Of a DNA stretch of 64,000 bases, positions 56,970 to 64,000 are shown one piece after another (position 1 is the first letter of the stretch; the number at the start of each line of letters is the position of its first letter). A program made the translations under genes and the position numbers. The notes beneath the pieces were generated by a model. It saw nothing but the letters and a program-made list of their open reading frames with translations. It did not search any database and was not told the DNA's origin. The stretch comes from Pelodera strongyloides. Lineage: Eukaryota; Nematoda; Chromadorea; Rhabditida; Rhabditidae. The stretch covers positions 17,403 through 81,402 of the forward strand of contig JAANDG010000640.1 in assembly GCA_036852015.1 (NCBI GenBank), written 5' to 3'.

Positions 56970-59900
56970 AGAATAATAACAACGCTAAGGGCTCAGTTTT
57001 TTTGTGTATTTGTTTCTCCATCCCCTTTGTGTGTTGTTTCTAGATCGGATCCATGCGCCTTCCTGGTGCTAGTACTCTTTGTTGTACCTTTCGAGTTGAG
57101 TTCAATTGCACGTGACGTGAGCGAATTGGAAAGAAACATTGGGAATACGACGTGCCCATTGCACGCTTCACAGATCCCCTCGCAACTACCAAAACTCTTT
57201 GGCAGTGAAACCGGTTCATCCTGAGCATCTGACAGCTTAGGGAAGTCGAATTGCTGCAACAAAAAAACAACTATTATATGAAATTGTTATGCCTCGACAC
57301 CTGTGTACCTATGCGTTGTTACCAATCAGGAGTGGTGGAATTGGTGTTCTGATATTTAGCAGGATTGCTACTAGCCGAAACGCGTCAATTGGTTGTCATA
57401 AACTGTAGATTTACATCACGTCATCCAACCGAGTTTTGAATGTGATGTTGAGTTGGTTATGTGAGAACGTTTGTCACGGTGGTAATTCGCAATTGGCACC
57501 GAAAGGAAATGACACGGCCCATTAGATCAGATCACACAAACGAACACCAATCACGTTCCCCAGGCAGAAACCCTGTCTAGCATAGACTTGGAATTGAAGA
57601 GGAGTCCTGCTCTTACTGGTTACCGCCAGAGACGAGCGCCTAAATTTGGATATAGTGCGATAGGGCAAAAACACAAAAGACTACTGGACCTGGCATGTCG
57701 GACAACTTTTCTTTGCTTGCCAAAGCACTTGTGCTTTCTATGGAAATCCAACACATTTCGCAAAGGTTTTGTCGGTTGATCGAATGAAAGAAAGTTCTTT
57801 GCTCTGGAAGGGAAGGAGGAAGGAGACACCCACACATCATGACCGTCCACCAAACGTATTTGCATACGAATTTGAAAATTGAAACCAAAAGTGGCCTTCG
57901 GAACATCTTTTTATTCGGTTGCATTCTGTTTAGTGCAATGAGATTGCAACAATTCGTTGGTATGCATAGAAAAACCACAATCAAGGACAACCGGATAGCA
58001 TAGAAAACTGCACGTAGAGTTTATTGCAAAATCTTTGGGTTTGAAACACTTGTACTAAAGTTATTGGTTATTATAACTACAATTATTGAGCTACGATGCG
58101 ACACATGAATCATTACTACATGATCACACAATAACAGACCAGTTATTTTAAGAAAACATATATTTTCAAAGTTTCTGATTAAGTAAAGGTATCTCGTGCA
58201 GCCCTCCAAACAATCCCCCATAGTGTCGCGCAATTAACTGAAATTCAACTGGTTGCACATCCGCACACACTCAACATATGCCGCCGCTTTCGCTGCGAGA
58301 TTAGCCGTATAAAACCCCTCCAGTCGCGATTTTTGATACAAGGAAAAAATAGATTAGACAGCGATTTTCCGTAAATAATAGTTGAGGAAGCGAACATTTA
58401 TTTTGGAACGCGTTGTGTTCTTTGGTATGCTTCTCAATGTTTGGAATTTTTCAACTCACTTAACGTTGACCTGTTCGAGTGGAGTGTTTAAATACCTTAA
58501 CTGTTATAAATGGAGAAAACAAGTTGTTTTATGACGAGTGCCAAGTCACAACAGTCTGAGCCGAGAGATTGAATCAGCAGAAAACAACAGAGTTGCTTCC
58601 ATTTAGCAAACATAAAAGTTGCCAATTTCCTGCTTTTACATTCGTGTTATTTGAAAAAAAAAGAGCGAATCGGAAAATTAAACAACAGTAAAAGTGGAAG
58701 TATTGTTCCTCATAAATTCTAGTTTGGCGATTTCCTAAATATCCAAACCACACTGCCGACTGCATTACTGTTATTGATATTATGTGTAGAAAGAGTTATT
58801 ACAGTTATAATATGGCTGATTTGTCCTCAAAGTGACAAAGAACCAGTGTTATCAATTCGAAATTATTGTTTCTACTAGAAATTGCAATGTTTTGAGGGAT
58901 TTCGTGATCAATGAGCACATTATTCCATCCAAAAACTGGTCTTCCAATGAGTCGAAGAAAAACGCTTTTATTTTCGCGGATTTAACGTGTTAAGCACTTT
59001 TTACCATAGTTTTTGCCTAAATACTGACGGCTTTCACCCTGCGCGTTCGTTAGATGTGAACTGTTTACAACGATGTACGCCTGTAATATCCCCCATACAA
59101 ATAGCAGTTACGTGAAATAACCTAACGGTAAACTGGAATGTGAACACATGAAGCAGGCTAACGGGATTGCAAGTGTGTCTTGTCAAATCAAAAATTATCG
59201 GCTATAGCTTTCTTTGCAAGTTACGGGCGAGGGAGGCTTGAAAGTACAGTATCAGCAAAAAAAAAACATTTTCAAGACGTTCTTTCACCCCACATTAGTG
59301 ACCTATTGATATTGAAGTGATTGAGCAATTGCTTTTCATCTAATATGCCATTGTCGGCGCGTAGGAATACATAATGACGCAAGAACTGCTTTTCTCCCCT
59401 ATTGGTTACATTTATGTTTGTAATATCAAACGACCTTGCCCTCTAATAACTGGTCCATGAAGAAATAGTTATTGGTGTGGATCTGGCAAAGGGAATGTGA
59501 AACGATTAATTGCTGCCTATCAACCATGAGTCAGCAACAAGGTAACAATAATGAAGAATTGAATAATAAGTCAATTACCACATATGGATATGTTTCACCC
59601 TGAAAGGTTGATAAATGGCTACGAGACGTGGAGGATAACATGAAACAAATACTAGAAATGTAACGCAGAAAAAATTTTGTTTGCTGTTTCATTTCTCACT
59701 AAAATAAAACACGGTAGTAAAATTTCCAGTTTCCTTGATTGTTTCACCAGTTTGACATCTCCAAGTTACCATATTTGTCAGCTACAATATCACATTCAGC
59801 CCAAGGCATTCCTCCATCTTGTTCCCCCTCTTTTTTTCCTCCTACAGTTGTTTCTTACATTCTCTAAGCCATTTGTTTCCTCCCTACATCTTTCGCAGTC

Positions 59901-59973
59901 GGCGTCTCCCGTTGAGGACAAGCCCCTCCTCCGGGTATATAACACCCTCAGCCACCAGTCCTTCGGCATAGCA
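56970..59973. other. Intergenic upstream of collagen gene
   Basis: About 3 kb with scattered frames on both strands (57087-57253 minus, with a good 3' splice site; 57640-57990 minus) but no assembled gene. The collagen promoter should lie near its end; a pyrimidine-rich stretch and 3' splice site (catctttcgcag) end at 59898. Confidence 0.35.
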
Positions 59974-62390
59974 ATGGTTGACGAGAAGCGTCTCGAGCAG
60001 GAGGCCCAGTCCCTAAGAAGGTATTCTTCTTTAAATATTTAATTTTCACTTTATTTTTGTCTAACTGAATTACTTACATACGGTATTTCACTTTGTCATT
60101 TTGCATTCACACGTTTTAATTTGTCGTTGGTCAGAAAGCATAATCATTTCTCTTCAGGGTCGCCTTTGTTGGTGTTTCGGTATCTACAATTGCCACGCTT
60201 CTATGTGTCATCTCCGTACCGATGCTGTACAACTACCTCCAGCAAATGCAAAGTGTTATGCAGTCGGAAGTTGATTTCTGCAAGCAGAGATCCACGAACA
60301 TTTGGAAGGAGGTTACCAGGACACAGGTATGTGATTTTGTAGTCGTATTACTAATTGTCGTTGTCCAATACTCCCTGACTTTAATCTTGGATTTATCTCA
60401 AAGTGTAAAGTCAGCCATATTTCGCCTTCACTCGTCATAATGGTGACTAGTTTTCGCTTCCGATCTCAAAGATATGAATTCGTATAGGAAATTGTGAAAG
60501 CGAGCCATGCAGGTTAACTAGTTTTGGTTGTGCTAACGTCGAATGGCGCTCCTTTATACGTCGCTTCTTCTACATTTATTTCACCTTATCTTTACCTCTG
60601 TTGCGTACTGTATTTTCATTCAAACCAGTTGTGAATGCTCTTTTTTTATGCAGTGTCCGAGATCCTGGCTACTCTTGTAGGCTATCCCCTTATTCCTCGA
60701 TCTCGAGTGCCTTTTTGCATGGTGGCCGAGCACGAGAGGATGCGTTCTTAGTTCTCAATTCACCTATAAACAACTCACTTATATAAGAGTAATTAGCAGT
60801 CTCTCCCTCGGTTAAACATCCCCACCATCTAGAAATCTCTCCCTCTAACCACTACCGGATTCTGTGTCCCTTCACTCCTGTAAGATCATTCTAATAGCTG
60901 CAATAATCATGGATTAGATATACCCGGAGCTATTGGCTGCACTCGTATCTAGTAACACTATGAAGAAAGCATTTGGTGCTTTGAAAAAATGCGATGGTTG
61001 AATAACGTATTATCCATATTGCATCAGGACAAAATTTGAATTTGTTCTCTGTTCAAGGCTTTCTTTGTGAGGAGGTAACAATAAGTATCGGAGCAAAGAA
61101 ACATGCTAAGGAAGGGCTAAAATGGGGTCGCGGCTATTGAATGACCGCGCATTGCGGAAGTGTCAATAGGATATGTAGTACGATTGACACCCATAGAAAA
61201 CTGCAATAATTAAGCTGACGTTGATCTAATATGCAGTAAAATAGACGCAAATAATATATAAACACCAGTCTCAAAGTTGGAGACACCTTCGCACGAAGTT
61301 AACGAACAAAACCCAACTGGATCGCTTCGTAATTAATTGATGTCGTTTAGGTGTTAGCTAAAGTTAACGGAGTGGTGCGCACCCGTCGTCAGGCTGGATA
61401 TGAATCTGCAGCTGTTGAAGGGGCCAGTGTGAGCAGCGCAGCACCAGCTGGAGGTACAGGACTGTCATTCAATTTTGAATCAAAGAAACCAATATCCATA
61501 TTGTGAGTAGCCTCGTATTCCATGTTTCCTAAAACGCTACTTCACAACACACTTTCAGGTTGCTGTGGATGCGGTGTTTCTGCCCAAGGACCTCCCGGAC
61601 CACCTGGATCAGATGGAAACGATGGATCCGATGGTACCAAAACTAATATTATGCTGAGGCTGGACTATTCAGATTCCCCTTGATAACATAAGCAAACAAT
61701 ATATATAGTAACAGCATGCGTATGACTCATCAACAAATTTGTAAATTGCAGGTGAACCTGGCACACCAGGAAAAAATGGTCCCGATGGTCCTGAAGCTAC
61801 AGCGGCCCCACAGAGAGATTTTTGCTTCGACTGTCCTGATGCCCCACAGGGTCCACCCGGAAACCCCGGGCCGAAAGGTTAATAATTTACCGAGTAAAGA
61901 CACAAATGTATGTGGTTGTGGAAAATGCGTGAGGTAAACCTAGGTTTCCATTCGTTTTTTCCGGAGCTTTCTTTTTTGTTTACTTTGTTTTGTTACAGGT
62001 CCACCTGGAGCGCCTGGAGGCCCTGGAAAGGACGCTGATGGAGGAGTTCGGGGGCCACAGGGACCTCCTGGGCCTCCCGGACCACCTGGTCAGGATGGAG
62101 CACCCGGAAATCCAGGAGCTGCCGGACAACCAGGAAAGGTGGTTGAAGTTCCCGGACCTGATGGACCTCCCGGTCCTCCCGGACCAAATGGAGCCCCCGG
62201 ACCTGATGGTACACCTGGAGAGGCCGGCAAACCTGGAGAGCCTGGAGCACAGGGAGAGCCTGGTGATGCTGGATCGCCTGGATCGCCCGGAAACCCCGGA
62301 CAGCCCGGACCAACTGGTCCCGACGGTAACAGAGGAGATGCTGGAGGATGTGACCACTGTCCTCCACCAAGAACCGCTCCTGGATATTAA
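59974..62390 (+). CDS. Cuticle collagen
   Basis: Structural collagen secreted by the hypodermis into the cuticle. Exons: 59974-60020, 60158-60326, 61351-61453, 61559-61633, 61752-61877, 61999-62390, encoding 303 residues, the usual size. A membrane-spanning segment ([20 protein letters not shown]) and the nematode cuticle collagen N domain fill residues 17-72. A subtilisin-type site RTRRQ follows near residue 85. A CCGCG cysteine cluster precedes the Gly-X-Y blocks, which are broken once by a Cys pair (FCFDC) and once by the short VVEV stretch. The end is GGCDHCPPP. Cysteine pairs should cross-link trimers. The second intron is 1 kb, long for this gene. AATAAA lies at 62798-62803. Confidence 0.96.
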
Positions 62391-63719
62391 ACCTAACTCC
62401 GCTCAAAGAACAGTAATGTGTTTTGTTTTCCAACAGGCATACACACACTTACTTTCGTTTAACTTATCCCATATATTCCATATCGACACGCGTGTTTTGT
62501 TTGTATGTACGCTGTTATCCATTACTTATGTCCTAATTGCTCGAATCCTAAGTTGTTTGAAATGCCCCAACTTTGCCAACCCAGTGCAACATATCGGGTG
62601 TTACGTCCACTTTGTGACATGTCCCCCATTTTGAGCTCGTACTGTCAATTGTGAAAAGACTATCCTTTCATGCTATTAGAGGCGTTCCTGTATTTGCAGC
62701 TTTTGCGCCAGTTCATACCACAATTCAGTAGCTTCTCTATGTACCCATCATGTATTGCTTTAATCTATAATAACTCAAAAAAACCCGTGTTTGATTGAAT
62801 AAAGATTTTAAATACGTTACTGTCTTATTTATGCAGCGGTTAAACAATTCCCACACATTCATTACATCCATAACAATTGCGACGAAGCGGAAAATTAGTA
62901 ATATTTAACAGCGCACGGCAATTCGAAAAAAATATGAAACCGCTGACTTAAAACATGGCTTTGGTCACGTCTTTTGCGGATATGTGCCAAAAAGTTCCCG
63001 TGTATGCTGGAAAGTTCTTTAAGGGCGCGTTCGGGATTGATTTTCCGAAAGAAAACTCAGCCAAATCATCGTTCGGGATGGACAGTTTGGAAACGTTCCA
63101 ATGCTTGGAGAAAACCAAAAATACAGTATGAATTAGCTTGCGAAAAACGTTTCCCGCGCATATTTTTCAAATTTTCCATGCTAATTCATACTGTGTTTTT
63201 TGTTTTCTCCAAGCATTGGAACGTTTCCAAAAAGTCCATCCCGAACGATGATTTGGCTGAGTTTCCTTTCGGAAAATCAATCCCGAACGCGCCCTAACAG
63301 TTCATTTTTGGATAATTAGGATTTCGAAAACGTTGCGTCTCTACGCTACATATTTGTTGCGATATCCCTAGCTTCCAAAACTAGTCAACGCGCGCCAGAC
63401 ACTACGAATGCGATCAAATGACGATTTATCCAAGTGCGTGTACTGCGTAGGCAGTTCACCGTTGGACCAGCAAGGACGATTTTCTTGGATCACATGTTTA
63501 GACAATTCTGAATTCGTACGATTGTCTTCTTTAATTTTGGTTTTATTTCACTCTAATTGTTAGAATATTCAAAAATGATATTTTGGAACACATTTTATGA
63601 ACAATATCGCGGGAATGGAGCGAATAACTCTATTTTTCTCGTTGTTTTTTCCTTAACTTGTGTAATTTATCTTCCTCTTCGTGGTTTATTTTTTTTGGGT
63701 AACTGACTGAACTTCCAGG
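62391..63719. other. Intergenic between collagen and SRP receptor genes
   Basis: Collagen 3' untranslated region (AATAAA at 62798-62803), then a palindromic transposon-like element (63023-63294), then the flank of the next gene. Confidence 0.6.
63023..63294. mobile_element. Tourist/PIF-Harbinger-like MITE
   Basis: A 272-bp near-perfect palindrome. It begins GGGCGCGTTCGGGATTGATT and ends with the reverse complement. The arms pair for about 110 bp around a centre of roughly 45 bp. TAA stands on both sides (63020-63022 and 63295-63297), a three-base target duplication of the TWA type made by PIF/Harbinger transposases; the GGGC...TTCGG terminus also fits. It has no gene of its own. The high arm identity suggests recent movement. 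Confidence 0.85.
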
Positions 63720-63776
63720 ATGATCGAGCTTTTTGCTATTTTCGGAAAAGGCGGGTTGATGCTTTGGTGCTTCAAG
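63720..63776 (+). CDS. Signal recognition particle receptor alpha, first exon (partial)
   Basis: ATG at 63720, one base after a 3' splice site (acttccag), opens a 19-codon exon MIELFAIFGKGGLMLWCFK ending at a gtaatt donor. It matches the start of the SRP receptor alpha subunit (human begins with a similar FF.IFSKGG..LWCFQ), the ER GTPase that docks ribosome-SRP complexes. The following 3' splice site at 63837 would add GKNSGLAFHIFK, which does not fit the family, so the true second exon probably lies beyond the window. The match is short but distinctive. Confidence 0.6.
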
Positions 63777-64000
63777 GTAATTTTTATAAGTCTTTATCAC
63801 AATAAATTGTACTTTATCAACATTTTATTTCTATCTAGGGCAAGAACAGTGGGCTGGCTTTTCATATATTTAAGATTCGTTGCATTATGTTCGTTGGACG
63901 AATGTAAGCGTCATGGCGAATTATTTCATCTGTCTTTGTGTCCTCTAAATGAGCTGAGTTCAAATTCCGCTAGTTGAGTACCCATATTTTGTCAATAACA
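63777..64000. other. Probable SRP receptor intron, right edge
   Basis: Presumed first intron. A possible exon 63839-~63902 with a gtaagc donor is open but lacks family similarity. Confidence 0.4.

Noticed and set aside
61980..62448. Antisense frames of 125 and 151 codons over the collagen exon
   Set aside because: They are shadows of the Gly-X-Y coding repeats on the plus strand.

Overview
The window is nuclear DNA from a nematode. The evidence is a cuticle collagen gene with the nematode-specific N-terminal domain, spliced genes in which most introns resolved are about 70-200 bp, 3' splice sites lying 0-20 nt upstream of several start codons (as expected for spliced-leader trans-splicing), and close matches to remembered Caenorhabditis proteins (RAB-6.2, PCCA-1, LIM-4, alpha-tubulin). 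The genus cannot be told from this sequence. All gene models were built by hand from reading frame, splice sites and family knowledge; no database search was run.

Layout, left to right: a tRNA-Lys(UUU) and the last two exons of an EBAG9/RCAS1-like gene (+); alpha-tubulin (-); a 17-beta-HSD/retinol-dehydrogenase type SDR (-); a LIM-homeobox gene of the lim-4/Lhx6-Lhx8 class (-); a small KCTD/BTB gene (+) with a retroposon in an intron; mitochondrial propionyl-CoA carboxylase alpha, pcca-1 (+, 17 exons); rab-6.2 (+) with two competing last exons; a neuronal calcium sensor (-); about 8 kb with no recognisable gene but several inverted-repeat elements; a 38-exon nuclear C2H2 zinc-finger protein of unknown function (-); a gene-poor stretch with one weak hypothetical gene; a cuticle collagen (+); and the first exon of signal recognition particle receptor alpha (+), which runs off the right edge.

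The genes are a mixed set (cytoskeleton, lipid/retinoid metabolism, neuronal fate, mitochondrial propionate breakdown, Golgi traffic, calcium sensing, cuticle, ER targeting). Spacing does not suggest operons. Most models close in frame: summed exon lengths divide by three for tubulin (466 aa), SDR (285), LIM-HD (348), PCCA (733), RAB-6 (206 or 204), NCS (203), C2H2 (1372) and collagen (303).

No new multi-gene system was found. The points most worth checking are the two mutually exclusive prenylated C-termini of RAB-6, a 13-residue insertion in helix H3 of alpha-tubulin encoded by a 48-nt cassette exon, three GC-AG introns in two genes, a tandem duplication of a splice donor plus a retroposon in the same KCTD intron, and the unplaced 38-exon zinc-finger protein.
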